Of a stretch of DNA of 64,000 nucleotides, positions 53,371-63,673 are shown piece after piece. The DNA lies in contig NZ_BAAAXG010000026.1 in NCBI RefSeq assembly GCF_039535475.1, positions 1,798,001-1,862,000 on the forward strand. The letters are read 5' to 3'. The position numbers were made by a program, and so were the translations under genes. The first letter of the stretch is position 1, and every line of letters begins with the position of its first letter. The notes under the pieces are model-generated. The model was not told the DNA's origin. It made no database searches and worked only from the letters and a program-made list of their open reading frames with translations. This DNA is from Streptomyces showdoensis. Lineage in GTDB: Bacteria; Actinomycetota; Actinomycetes; Streptomycetales; Streptomycetaceae.

Positions 53371-53557
53371 GAACGTACCCGGTCCCGACGGGCGTTCGCT
53401 CCTCGGAGCCGGAGTGCGGCAGAGCTGTGACATCCCCTAGGGGTTACCGAGCCGATGGACAGCCCTGCGGGGGTCGTTACATATCCGACGGAATGCCCAC
53501 ACATGAGGGTCCTACCTTCGAAATGTCGCCGCACAAGCTACGCAAAAGGAACATTCC

Positions 53558-54445
53558 ATGCGCATCGCCCGTCGGACCCTTCGTACCGCCGCCCTCGCCA
53601 CCGGCACCATCGCCGCCCTCGCCCTCCCCGCGGCCGCCGCCTTCGCCGACGAGGCCCCGGCGCCGGCGCCGGTCGGCCAGGACCAGGACCAGGACCAGGG
53701 CCGGCAGCGCGTCTTCGTCCAGTCGTACCGGCTCGCCGACGGGTCGGTCGCGAAGGTCTACCAGACCGGCCCGGACGCCTTCACGGCCGAGATCCGGTCC
53801 GGCGGGACCCTGCTCGACACCCTCACCAGCACCGGCGGCCGGGCCGCGTACGGCGAGAACAACGGGCTGCACGTCGTTCTGAACCCCGACGGTTCCGTCC
53901 GCTCCTGGACGGACCGGGTGCCCACCCCGGACCCGAAGCCGACGCCTGACCCGAAGCCCACCCCGGACCCGAAGCCGACCCCGAAGCCCAAGCCCGCGCC
54001 GCACCAGGCGGACGCCCGGGTCACCCTGCCCGACGGGAACGTCGCCAGGCTCTACAGGAAGGGGCCCCGCGTCGAGTTCCGGTTCGGTTCGCTCGACCGG
54101 CAGAAGCCGGTCCTGAGCCACGACGGCTGGACCTACAAGCTCGTCCCGCAGGGCAAGGGCGTCCACCGCCTCGTCGTCGTCGACACCCCGAAGCAGGGCG
54201 GCAACAGCTGGGTGTACGACTTCGACGGCCGGCTCGTCGCCTCGTACAAGGGGCAGACGAAGCAGGGGGACACCGTCGTCGTGCCGCGCGGCACCGTGCC
54301 CAAGGGCGCCGTGCGGGCCGGGGCCGAGAACGTCGCCGAGGGCTCCCACCAGGCCGCCCTGCTCGGCGCGGGCGGCGGCATGGCCGCCCTCGGTGCCGCG
54401 GGGCTCGGCTTCGCCCTCCACCACCGCCGCGCGCAGCGGGACTGA
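53558..54445 (+). CDS. Secreted protein with TPDPKP repeats and a C-terminal anchor
   Basis: A 295-residue protein with a Sec signal (RTAALATGTIAALALPAAAA). Two similar beta-rich domains (QSYRLADGSVAKVYQTGP and ARVTLPDGNVARLYRKGP begin them) are joined by a linker of three to four TPDPKP repeats. The C-terminus is a helix (GGGMAALGAAGLGFALHH) followed by RR, like sortase substrates, though no LPxTG/LAxTG box is seen. Confidence 0.75.
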   Translation: MRIARRTLRTAALATGTIAALALPAAAAFADEAPAPAPVGQDQDQDQGRQRVFVQSYRLADGSVAKVYQTGPDAFTAEIRSGGTLLDTLTSTGGRAAYGENNGLHVVLNPDGSVRSWTDRVPTPDPKPTPDPKPTPDPKPTPKPKPAPHQADARVTLPDGNVARLYRKGPRVEFRFGSLDRQKPVLSHDGWTYKLVPQGKGVHRLVVVDTPKQGGNSWVYDFDGRLVASYKGQTKQGDTVVVPRGTVPKGAVRAGAENVAEGSHQAALLGAGGGMAALGAAGLGFALHHRRAQRD

Positions 54446-54464
54446 CCCGCGTACGGACACGGGA

Positions 54465-54501
54465 AAGGGCCGCCCCCGCATCTGCTGCGGGGGCGGCCCT
54501 T
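54465..54501. terminator. Bidirectional terminator
   Basis: A perfect 16-bp inverted repeat (54465-54480 and 54486-54501) between the convergent secreted protein and Fe-S oxidoreductase genes. Confidence 0.85.
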
Positions 54502-54513
54502 CTCGTACGGGAG

Positions 54514-56775
54514 CTACGCGGCCGGCTCGGGCTCCGGCTCCGGCTCGGCGGCCGGCTCCGGGTCGACCGGGGTCTTCACCGACTCCAGGAGCAGCTGGGC
54601 CACGTCGACGACCTGGAGGCTCTCCTTCGCCTTGCCGTCGTTCTTCTTGCCGTTCACCGAGTCCGTGAGCATGACCAGGCAGAACGGGCAGGCGGTGGAG
54701 ACGATGTCCGGGTTGAGCGAGAGGGCCTCGTCGACGCGCTCGGTGTTGATGCGCTTGCCGATGCGCTCCTCCATCCACATCCGGGCACCGCCGGCGCCGC
54801 AGCAGAAGCCGCGCTCCTTGTGGCGGTGCATCTCCTGCTGGCGCAGGCCGGGGACGGCGGACATGATCTCGCGCGGCGGCGTGTAGACCTTGTTGTGACG
54901 GCCCAGGTAGCACGGGTCGTGGTACGTGATCAGGCCGTCGACCGGGGTCACCGGGACCAGCTTGCCCTCGTCGATGAGGTGCTGGAGCAGCTGGGTGTGG
55001 TGGATGACCTCGTACTCGCCGCCGAGCTGCGGGTACTCGTTGGCGATGGTGTTGAAGCAGTGCGGGCAGGTCGAGACGATCTTCTTCGCCGACTTCGGCT
55101 TCTTCGTCGACTCGTCCTCGTCGTCCTCGCCGAACGCCATGTTCAGCATGGCGACGTTCTCCTGCGCGAGCTGCTGGAACAGCGGCTCGTTGCCCAGGCG
55201 GCGGGGGGAGTCACCGGTGCACTTCTCGTCGCCGCCCATGATCGCGAACTTGACGCCCGCGATGTTGAGCAGCTCGGCGAAGGCCTTCGTGGTCTTCTTG
55301 GCCCGGTCCTCCAGGGCGCCGGCGCAGCCGACCCAGTAGAGGTAGTCGAACTCGGAGAGGTCCTCGACGTCCTTGCCCACGATCGGGACCTCGAAGTCGA
55401 CCTCCTTGGTCCACTCGACGCGCTGCTTCTTCGCCAGGCCCCAGGGGTTGCCCTTCTTCTCCAGGTTCTTGAGCATCGTGCCCGCCTCGGACGGGAACGC
55501 GGACTCGATCATCACCTGGTAGCGGCGCATGTCGACGATGTGGTCGATGTGCTCGATGTCGACCGGGCACTGCTCGACGCAGGCGCCGCAGGTGGTGCAG
55601 GACCACAGGACGTCGGGGTCGATGACGCCGTTCTCCTCGGCGGTGCCGATGAGGGGGCGCTCGGCCTCGGCCAGGGCCGCGGCGGGGACGTCCTTCAGCT
55701 GCTCCTCGGAGGCCTTCTCCTCGCCCTCCATGGTCTTGCCGCCGCCCGCGAGCAGGTACGGCGCCTTGGCGTGGGCGTGGTCGCGCAGCGACATGATGAG
55801 GAGCTTGGGGGAGAGCGGCTTGCCCGTGTTCCAGGCGGGGCACTGCGACTGGCAGCGGCCGCACTCGGTGCAGGTGGAGAAGTCGAGCAGGCCCTTCCAG
55901 GAGAACTGCTCGACCTGGGAGACGCCGTAGACGTCGTCCTCGCCCGGGTCCTCGAAGTCGATCGGCTTGCCGCCCGAGGTCATCGGCTGGAGCGCGCCGA
56001 GGGCGGTCTCGCCGGTCGCGTTGCGCTTGAACCAGATGTTCGGGAAGCCGAGGAAGCGGTGCCAGGCGACGCCCATGTTGGTGTTCAGCGAGACCACGAT
56101 CATCCAGATGAACGAGGTGCTGATCTTGACCATGGCGGTGAAGTAGATCAGGTTCTGCAGGGTCGCGACGCTCAGGCCCTTGAAGGCGAGGACCAGCGGG
56201 TACGAGGCGAAGTACGCGGCCTCGTAGTGCTCCACGTGGTGGATCGCGCCCTCGAGGCCGCGCAGCACGTAGATCGCGAGGCCGATGGTGAGGATGACGT
56301 ACTCGACGAAGTACGCCTGGCCCGCCTTGGAGCCGGCGAAGCGCGACTTGCGGCCGGCCCGGCCCGGGAGGCTCAGCAGTCGGATGACCATGAGCACGGC
56401 GATGCCGAGGATGGTCATGACGCCGATGAACTCGATGTACAGCTCGAACGGCAGGAAGCCGCCGATGACCGGCAGCGTCCAGTCGGCCTGGAAGAGCTGG
56501 CCGAAGGCCTGCGCCAGGGTGGGCGGCAGGGTCAGGAAGCCGACGGCGACGAACCAGTGGGCGAAGCCCACGATGCCCCAGCGGTTCATGCGCGTGTGGC
56601 CCAGGAACTCCCGGACGAGCGTCACGCTGCGCTGGTAGGGGTTGTCGGTCCGGGTGCCGGCCGGGACCGGCTGGCCGAGCTTGAAGTAGCGGACGAACTG
56701 ACCGATGGCGCGAGCGAGCAGGGCAACGCCGACCACGGTCAGGGCCAGCGACACGATGATCGCGGCGAGTTGCAT
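54514..56775 (-). CDS. Membrane-bound Fe-S oxidoreductase (HdrD/GlpC-like)
   Basis: A 753-residue protein. The N-terminal 250 residues have about six helices (nitrate reductase gamma-like). Then two [4Fe-4S] motifs, CTECGRCQSQCP and CTTCGACVEQCP. Then two CCG domains, the second with CPHCFNTIANEYPQ and RGFCCGAGGARMWMEE. The tail is a Pro-Glu repeat. It is one of the conserved actinobacterial respiratory oxidoreductases with unknown donor, located alone. Confidence 0.9.
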   Translation of the reverse strand: MQLAAIIVSLALTVVGVALLARAIGQFVRYFKLGQPVPAGTRTDNPYQRSVTLVREFLGHTRMNRWGIVGFAHWFVAVGFLTLPPTLAQAFGQLFQADWTLPVIGGFLPFELYIEFIGVMTILGIAVLMVIRLLSLPGRAGRKSRFAGSKAGQAYFVEYVILTIGLAIYVLRGLEGAIHHVEHYEAAYFASYPLVLAFKGLSVATLQNLIYFTAMVKISTSFIWMIVVSLNTNMGVAWHRFLGFPNIWFKRNATGETALGALQPMTSGGKPIDFEDPGEDDVYGVSQVEQFSWKGLLDFSTCTECGRCQSQCPAWNTGKPLSPKLLIMSLRDHAHAKAPYLLAGGGKTMEGEEKASEEQLKDVPAAALAEAERPLIGTAEENGVIDPDVLWSCTTCGACVEQCPVDIEHIDHIVDMRRYQVMIESAFPSEAGTMLKNLEKKGNPWGLAKKQRVEWTKEVDFEVPIVGKDVEDLSEFDYLYWVGCAGALEDRAKKTTKAFAELLNIAGVKFAIMGGDEKCTGDSPRRLGNEPLFQQLAQENVAMLNMAFGEDDEDESTKKPKSAKKIVSTCPHCFNTIANEYPQLGGEYEVIHHTQLLQHLIDEGKLVPVTPVDGLITYHDPCYLGRHNKVYTPPREIMSAVPGLRQQEMHRHKERGFCCGAGGARMWMEERIGKRINTERVDEALSLNPDIVSTACPFCLVMLTDSVNGKKNDGKAKESLQVVDVAQLLLESVKTPVDPEPAAEPEPEPEPAA

Positions 56776-56894
56776 GAGGGGCTCCTCGGGCGGGGGGCCA
56801 GTCGGGCCTACTAAGCGGTAACTTATTCAGTCCGTGCCGAGATTACCCGCTCGCGACGCCGCACTGTAGCGGAGCTCACGGTGATCTGTGTCGC

Positions 56895-57392
56895 TCAGGC
56901 AACCCTTGCCGCCGGTTCCGCGTGGCGGCGGCGTCGGACTGCAGGAAGCGTACGCGCAAGGATCACCAGATCCATGCCGAGCCAGTGGTGGTCCACGTAG
57001 TGGAGGTCGAGCAGCTCGCGCTCCTCCCAGGGCAGCTCCGAGCGCCCGCTGATCTGCCACAGCCCCGTCATCCCCGGGCGTACGGAGAGCCGGCGCCGCC
57101 CGTCCCCGGTGGACTCCCGGTGTCCGGGCGTCAGCGGGCACGGTCCCACCAGGGACATCTCGCCCCGTACGACGTGCAGCAGCAGGGGCAGCGTGGCCAG
57201 CGGGCTCTTCGTGCGGAAGGTCAGCATCGTGAAGGTCCGGCCGCCCCGGCCCGCGACCGGGCGGCGGCGCAGCACTCCGCGCGTGCTGCTGGTCCCGAGG
57301 GCGACGGAGAGGGCGACGAGGGCGATCAGCGGGGAGAGGACGGCCAGCAGGGTCAGCCCGCCCGCCACGTCGACCGCGCGTTTCGCCGTCAT
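56895..57392 (-). CDS. Sugar transferase (bacterial, PglC/WcaJ C-terminal type)
   Basis: A 165-residue protein with one helix (GLTLLAVLSPLIALVALSVA) and the catalytic region TMLTFRTKSP, GEMSLVGPCPLTPGHR and VRPGMTGLWQISGRSELPW. Short monotopic enzymes of this class add a phosphosugar to undecaprenyl phosphate for exopolysaccharide synthesis. No other polysaccharide genes are adjacent. Confidence 0.82.
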   Translation of the reverse strand: MTAKRAVDVAGGLTLLAVLSPLIALVALSVALGTSSTRGVLRRRPVAGRGGRTFTMLTFRTKSPLATLPLLLHVVRGEMSLVGPCPLTPGHRESTGDGRRRLSVRPGMTGLWQISGRSELPWEERELLDLHYVDHHWLGMDLVILARTLPAVRRRRHAEPAARVA

Positions 57393-57523
57393 GCACTCAC
57401 ACCTTCCGGCGAGAATCATGGGATATGTCCGGACTCTCTCACGGCCCACCCGTGCTTATCGGGGAATGACGCGCCCTCTGAGACCCTTCGAGTGGGGTCT
57501 TTGAGCGATGTAGAGGGCGAAGA

Positions 57524-59462
<1,939 letters not shown>

Positions 59463-59463
<1 letters not shown>

Positions 59464-60113
59464 TGTCGGAGGAGACCCCGGGCTTCGAGGAGAAGCCCGA
59501 AGTCCCCGCCGACGGCACGCCCGAGGAGCCCGAGACCGCCGCTGCCGCCGCCCCCGCCGACAAGGCGGAGGGGGCGGCCCCGGCCGGGGACGCGAGTGAT
59601 GTGGCCCTGCTGGCACAGCTGGACCAGTCCCGTACGGCGCTCACCGAGCGCACGGCGGACCTCCAGCGCCTGCAGGCCGAGTACCAGAACTACCGCCGCC
59701 GCGTGGAGCGGGACCGGGTGACGGTCAAGGAGATCGCCGTGGCGAGCCTCCTGACCGAGCTGCTCCCGGTGCTCGACGACATCGGCCGGGCCCGGGACCA
59801 CGGCGAGCTGCTCGGCGGCTTCAAGTCGGTCGCCGAGTCGCTGGAGACCGTCGCCGCCAAGATGGGCCTGCAGCAGTTCGGCAAGGAGGGCGAGCCCTTC
59901 GACCCGACGATCCACGAGGCCCTGATGCACTCGTACGCGCCGGACGTCACCGAGACGACCTGCGTGGCGATCCTGCAGCCGGGGTACCGGATCGGCGAGC
60001 GGACCATCAGGCCCGCCCGCGTGGCCGTCGCCGAGCCCCAGCCGGGCGCGGCCCCGGCCGGCAAGGACGAGAAGAAGGCCGACGAGGAGAGCGGTGCCCC
60101 CGAAGAGGGGTGA
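59463..60113 (+). CDS. grpE: Nucleotide exchange factor GrpE
   Basis: A 216-residue protein with a long N-terminal acidic tail and coiled coil (LLAQLDQSRTALTERTADLQ), then RLQAEYQNYRRRVERDR and VLDDIGRARDHGEL. The C-terminal beta domain contains FDPTIHEALMHSYAPDV and LQPGYRIGERTIRPARVAV. ATG overlaps the dnaK stop (TGATG). Confidence 0.96.
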
Positions 60114-60143
60114 CGCAGTGACCGTCCGGAAGGAGGGACGTCG

Positions 60144-61329
60144 ATGAGTACGAAGGACTTCGTCGAGAAGGACTACTACAAGGTTCTCGGCGTCCCCAAG
60201 GACGCCACCGACGCCGAGATCAAGAAGGCGTACCGGAAGCTCGCCCGCGAGAACCACCCGGACGCCAACAAGGGCGACGCCAAGGCGGAGGAGCGCTTCA
60301 AGGAGATCTCCGAGGCGAACGACGTCCTCGGCGACCCCAAGAAGCGCAAGGAGTACGACGAGGCCCGCGCCCTGTTCGGCAACGGCGGCTTCCGCGCCGG
60401 CCCCGGCGGGGCGGGCGGCTCGTTCAACTTCGACCTGGGCGACCTCTTCGGCGGTGCCCAGGGCCCCGGCGGAGCCGGTGGCTTCGGGGGCGGCGGCGGT
60501 CTCGGGGACGTCTTCGGCGGTCTGTTCAACCGGGGCGCCGGCGGTGCGGGCACCCGCACGCAGCCGCGCCGCGGGCAGGACATCGAGTCCGAGGTGACGC
60601 TCAGCTTCACCGAGGCCATCGAGGGCGCGACCGTGCCGCTGCGGATGTCCAGCCAGCAGCCGTGCAAGGCGTGTTCGGGCACCGGCGACAAGAACGGCAC
60701 CCCCCGGGTGTGCCCGACCTGCGTCGGCACCGGGCAGGTCTCGCGGGGCAGCGGCGGCGGCTTCTCGCTGACCGACCCGTGCGTGGACTGCAAGGGGCGC
60801 GGCCTGATCGCGGAGAACCCCTGCGAGGTCTGCAAGGGCAGCGGCCGGGCCAAGTCCTCGCGGACCATGCAGGTCCGCATCCCGGCGGGCGTGAGCGACA
60901 GCCAGAAGATCCGGCTGCGCGGCAAGGGCGCCCCGGGCGAGCGCGGCGGGCAGAACGGCGACCTGTACGTCGTCGTGCACGTCGACGCCCACCCGGTGTT
61001 CGGCCGCAGGGACGACAACCTCACCGTCACGGTGCCCGTCAGCTTCGACGAGGCGGCGCTCGGCGGCGAGGTCAGGGTGCCGACGCTGGGCGGCCCCCCC
61101 GGTCACCCTGAAGCTGCCCGCCGGCACGCCCAACGGGCGCACCATGCGGGCCCGTGGCAAGGGCGCCGTCCGCAAGGACGGCACGCGCGGCGACCTCCTC
61201 GTGACCGTGGAGATCGCGGTGCCGAAGGACCTGGACGACAAGGCCCGCGAGGCCTTGGAGACCTACCGCGAGGCCACCGCGGACGAGGACCCCAGGGCAG
61301 AGCTGTTCCAGGCCGCGAAGGGAGCTTGA
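60144..61329 (+). pseudogene. dnaJ: Co-chaperone DnaJ with a homopolymer frameshift
   Basis: The J domain (DYYKVLGVPKDATDAEIKKA, with HPD in RENHPDANKG), a Gly/Phe region and four CxxCxGxG repeats (CKACSGTGDK, CPTCVGTGQV, CVDCKGRGLI, CEVCKGSGRA) are intact. At the C7 run 61094-61100 the frame shifts. With six C residues the normal C-terminus continues (GGPPVTLKLPAGTPNGRTMR to ELFQAAKGA, stop 61327-61329), giving 394 residues. As written the frame runs to 61364 with an unrelated tail. A sequencing error is the simplest explanation. Confidence 0.85.
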
Positions 61330-61333
61330 GGAC

Positions 61334-61780
61334 ATGGACCGCCGCCGCAACCCGTACCAGCTGACCGACGAGACGCCGGTGTACGTCATTTCGGTGGCGG
61401 CCCAGCTCTCCGGCCTGCACCCGCAGACCCTGCGTCAGTACGACCGCCTGGGCCTGGTGTCCCCGGACCGCACCGCGGGCCGTGGGCGCCGCTACTCGGC
61501 CCGCGACATCGAGCTGCTCCGCCAGGTGCAGCAGCTGTCGCAGGACGAGGGCATCAACCTGGCCGGCATCAAGCGCATCATCGAACTGGAGAACCAGGTC
61601 GCGGCGCTGCAGAGCCGGATCGCCGAGCTGTCGACCGCGGTCGAGGGCGCGGCGGCGGCGATGCGCCAGCGCGAGGCCCAGGTCCACGCCTCGTACCGGC
61701 GCGACCTGGTGCCGTACACGGACGTCCAGCAGGCCAGTGCCCTGGTCGTCTGGCGCCCGGGCCACAAGCGCGGCGAGTAG
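61334..61780 (+). CDS. hspR: Heat-shock repressor HspR
   Basis: A 148-residue MerR-family repressor: VYVISVAAQLSGLHPQTLRQ, YDRLGLVSPDRTAGRGRRYS and the following helices; a C-terminal coiled coil (LENQVAALQSRIAELSTAVE). It begins four bases after the dnaJ stop and represses its own operon by binding HAIR boxes, with DnaK as co-repressor. Confidence 0.94.
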   Translation: MDRRRNPYQLTDETPVYVISVAAQLSGLHPQTLRQYDRLGLVSPDRTAGRGRRYSARDIELLRQVQQLSQDEGINLAGIKRIIELENQVAALQSRIAELSTAVEGAAAAMRQREAQVHASYRRDLVPYTDVQQASALVVWRPGHKRGE

Positions 61781-61816
61781 CCCCTCGCAGCCCTCCGCGG
61801 CCTTTTCCCGGCGCCC

Positions 61817-62833
61817 TCAGAGCGCTCCCGAGGCCCCCTCCCCATCGGCGGAGGGGGCCTCGTCGAGCATGCCGGACTGGGCGATGAGGAAGCCGAGCTG
61901 GGCGCGGCTTCCGCTGCCGAGGGTGGCGGCGAGTTTGGCGATGTGGGCGCGGCAGGTGCGCACGTTCATGCCGAGGCGGCGGGCGATGGCCTCGTCGACG
62001 TGGCCCTCGACGAGGAGCTTGGCGATGGAGTGCTGGACGCCGCTGATGCCGTCCCTGCGCTGGGCGCCCGGGACCTGCTCGCCGAAGGGGGTGGCGCGGG
62101 CCCAGGACTGCTCGAAGACGGTCGCCAGGTACTCCACGAGGCCGGGGTGGCGCAGTTCCAGGGCGACCTGGCGGTCCTGGCGGGCCGGGATGAGGGCGAC
62201 GGAGCGGTCGATGATGATGAGCCGCTCGATGCTCTCCTCCAGGGTGCGGACCTGGAGCCGGTCCATGCCGGCCCGTTCGAGGTAGACCTGCATGCCGGGG
62301 CTGTGGCGGACGGTGTGCTGGTAGAGGGTGCGCACCCGCACGCCGCGGTCGAGGAGCGGCTGGACGCGGTTGAGCGCGGTGCTGAGGGTGTGTTCGCTGC
62401 GTCCGCCGCCGGGCTGGACGGTGAGGAGCTCCTGGGAGCACTCGGCGGTGGCCCGGCCGAGGACGGCGTCGATGCGGTGGATGCCTTCGAGCACGGTGAT
62501 GGCGTGGGTGGTCGAGGGGTCCTGGGCGCTGATCGCCATGAACGGCTCGAACGTGCTGGACAGGCCCATGGCCATGGCCCGGCGGTCCTGGATCTCGCGC
62601 TCCAGGGGCTGGACGAGCCGGGCGAGCGCCGCGGAGGGGGGGACGGGTCGCAGCCAGGACGGATCGTCCGGATCCGGATGCAACAGGTCGAGATCCATGA
62701 GGCAGGGTGCGGCTTCTGCCTCACTCCTGGTTATTCGTCCGATCCGCAACGCACTTGCGTACAAGTCCGTTCCGGCTGCACAGAGGTCGACATGCCCGTG
62801 AGGATGTGTCGGGTCTGTCGGTTTCTGCGGCAT
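61817..62833 (-). CDS. LuxR-type regulator with a TrmB/PLD-like sensor part
   Basis: A 338-residue regulator. The N-terminal 200 residues contain MDLDLLHPDPDDPSWLRPVP, LARLVQPLEREIQDRRAMAM and MDRLQVRTLEESIERLIIID, a pattern seen in streptomycete one-component regulators. The C-terminal HTH is VEGHVDEAIARRLGMNVRTC and HIAKLAATLGSGSRAQLGFL. ATG 62833 is chosen for its position next to an operator-like palindrome; a start ten to fifteen codons upstream is possible. It is divergent from the DPVWD peptide operon with 109 bp between. Confidence 0.83.
   Translation of the reverse strand: MPQKPTDPTHPHGHVDLCAAGTDLYASALRIGRITRSEAEAAPCLMDLDLLHPDPDDPSWLRPVPPSAALARLVQPLEREIQDRRAMAMGLSSTFEPFMAISAQDPSTTHAITVLEGIHRIDAVLGRATAECSQELLTVQPGGGRSEHTLSTALNRVQPLLDRGVRVRTLYQHTVRHSPGMQVYLERAGMDRLQVRTLEESIERLIIIDRSVALIPARQDRQVALELRHPGLVEYLATVFEQSWARATPFGEQVPGAQRRDGISGVQHSIAKLLVEGHVDEAIARRLGMNVRTCRAHIAKLAATLGSGSRAQLGFLIAQSGMLDEAPSADGEGASGAL
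61831..61860 (+). terminator. Terminator of the dnaK operon inside the convergent gene
   Basis: A perfect 11-bp inverted repeat (61831-61841 and 61850-61860) lies in the last codons of the convergent LuxR-type gene. Confidence 0.65.
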
Positions 62834-62845
62834 ATGCACACCCCC

Positions 62846-62865
62846 CAGGATCCTGTATTTCAGGA
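62846..62865. promoter_or_regulatory. Operator-like palindromes between the LuxR gene and the peptide operon
   Basis: CAGGATCCTG (62846-62855) is a perfect palindrome, and its right half repeats as TCCTG-tattt-CAGGA (62851-62865). Three alternating half-sites in 20 bp within a divergent promoter region suggest a binding site for the adjacent regulator. Confidence 0.5.
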
Positions 62866-62942
62866 ACATGATGCATTGCCCCAGTGGTGCCAGCGCAAAG
62901 ACTGAGCCATCGTCTTGTACGCGGGGGAGAGGAAACCATCAA

Positions 62943-63164
62943 GTGAGGTCGAAGCCGCTCATGTCCACGAAACTGCTTCGCTCGATACTTGCTTCCGTCT
63001 TCATTGGGGCGGCGGCAGTAGGAGCGCTGGCCGTCAGCGACCCGGTGTGGGACAGCACGCCCGCCAAGGTCGTCGCGGCACCGATCGACCCCGTCTGGGA
63101 CTTCGCCCCGGCCGGCCAGCTCGACCCCGTGTGGGACTCCAGCCCGGCGGACGCGGACGCATGA
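62943..63164 (+). CDS. Exported small peptide with three DPVWD repeats
   Basis: A 73-residue precursor from GTG 62943 (GAGAGG nine bases upstream), or 67 residues from ATG 62961. A basic-hydrophobic signal region (KLLRSILASVFIGAAAVGAL) is followed by DPVWD at residues 27-31, 43-47 and 55-59 of the shorter form. Each repeat is followed by two residues and a proline (DPVWDSTP, DPVWDFAP, DPVWDSSP), and the ending is acidic. It may be a signal peptide, a processed repeat peptide or a RiPP precursor. The stop overlaps the next gene by 4 nt. Confidence 0.8.
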   Translation: MRSKPLMSTKLLRSILASVFIGAAAVGALAVSDPVWDSTPAKVVAAPIDPVWDFAPAGQLDPVWDSSPADADA

Positions 63165-63481
63165 CCGTGCCCCCGGACGACCGGACCTTCCGGCGGGAGA
63201 TGGCTTCGGCCTACCGGTCCGGGTGGCACTTCGTCGATCTCGTCACGGCCATCCCCCACCGTGGCGACTCGCTGATGGTCACCCTCTTCGGAGAACCGAT
63301 CGTCGTGGCCCGGGAGCAGGACGAGGACGTCCGTGCCTACCGGTGCCTGCGTCGGCCCCGAGGCGCCCCGCAGCCCGTCCGCTGTGCCATCCGGTACGGC
63401 ATGATCTTCGTCAACCTCGACCAGCGGGACCACCAGCTGGTCGAACCCGAGACCATCACCGCCACCCCCCGCAGTGCCTGA
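63161..63481 (+). CDS. Rieske-like domain protein without iron ligands
   Basis: A 106-residue protein. GWHFVDLVTAIPHRGDSLMV, VTLFGEPIVVAREQDEDVRA and IRYGMIFVNLD follow the strand order of a Rieske domain from ring-hydroxylating oxygenases. The CxH and CxxH ligands are absent: CLRRPRGAPQPVRC stands at that place. It starts inside the end of the peptide gene (ATGA overlap), so the two are translated together. The role is unknown; binding or maturation of the peptide is inferred. Confidence 0.65.
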   Translation: MTVPPDDRTFRREMASAYRSGWHFVDLVTAIPHRGDSLMVTLFGEPIVVAREQDEDVRAYRCLRRPRGAPQPVRCAIRYGMIFVNLDQRDHQLVEPETITATPRSA

Positions 63482-63524
63482 GCGATTCCCCCGTCGTTGT
63501 AGATCGCTCAGGTACTTCCCCCAC

Positions 63525-63567
63525 ACAGCGGCGCCATCGCGGACCTGAAACGCGATGGCGCCGTTGT
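63525..63567 (+). terminator. Terminator of the DPVWD operon
   Basis: 17-base arms (63525-63541 and 63551-63567) form a hairpin with one G-U pair about 45 bp after the Rieske-like gene. Confidence 0.75.
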
Positions 63568-63579
63568 GCATCTCCGGCC

Positions 63580-63648
63580 GGGTGCCGGGTGCCGGGTGCC
63601 GGGTGCCGGGTGCCGGGTGCCGGGTGCCGGGTGTGCCGGGTGCCGGGC
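63580..63648. repeat. 7-bp minisatellite GGGTGCC
   Basis: About eight to nine copies of GGGTGCC with one interruption, lying between two convergent genes. Non-coding. Confidence 0.9.
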
Positions 63649-63673
63649 GCGCCTCGCCCGCCCCGGCCGCGCC

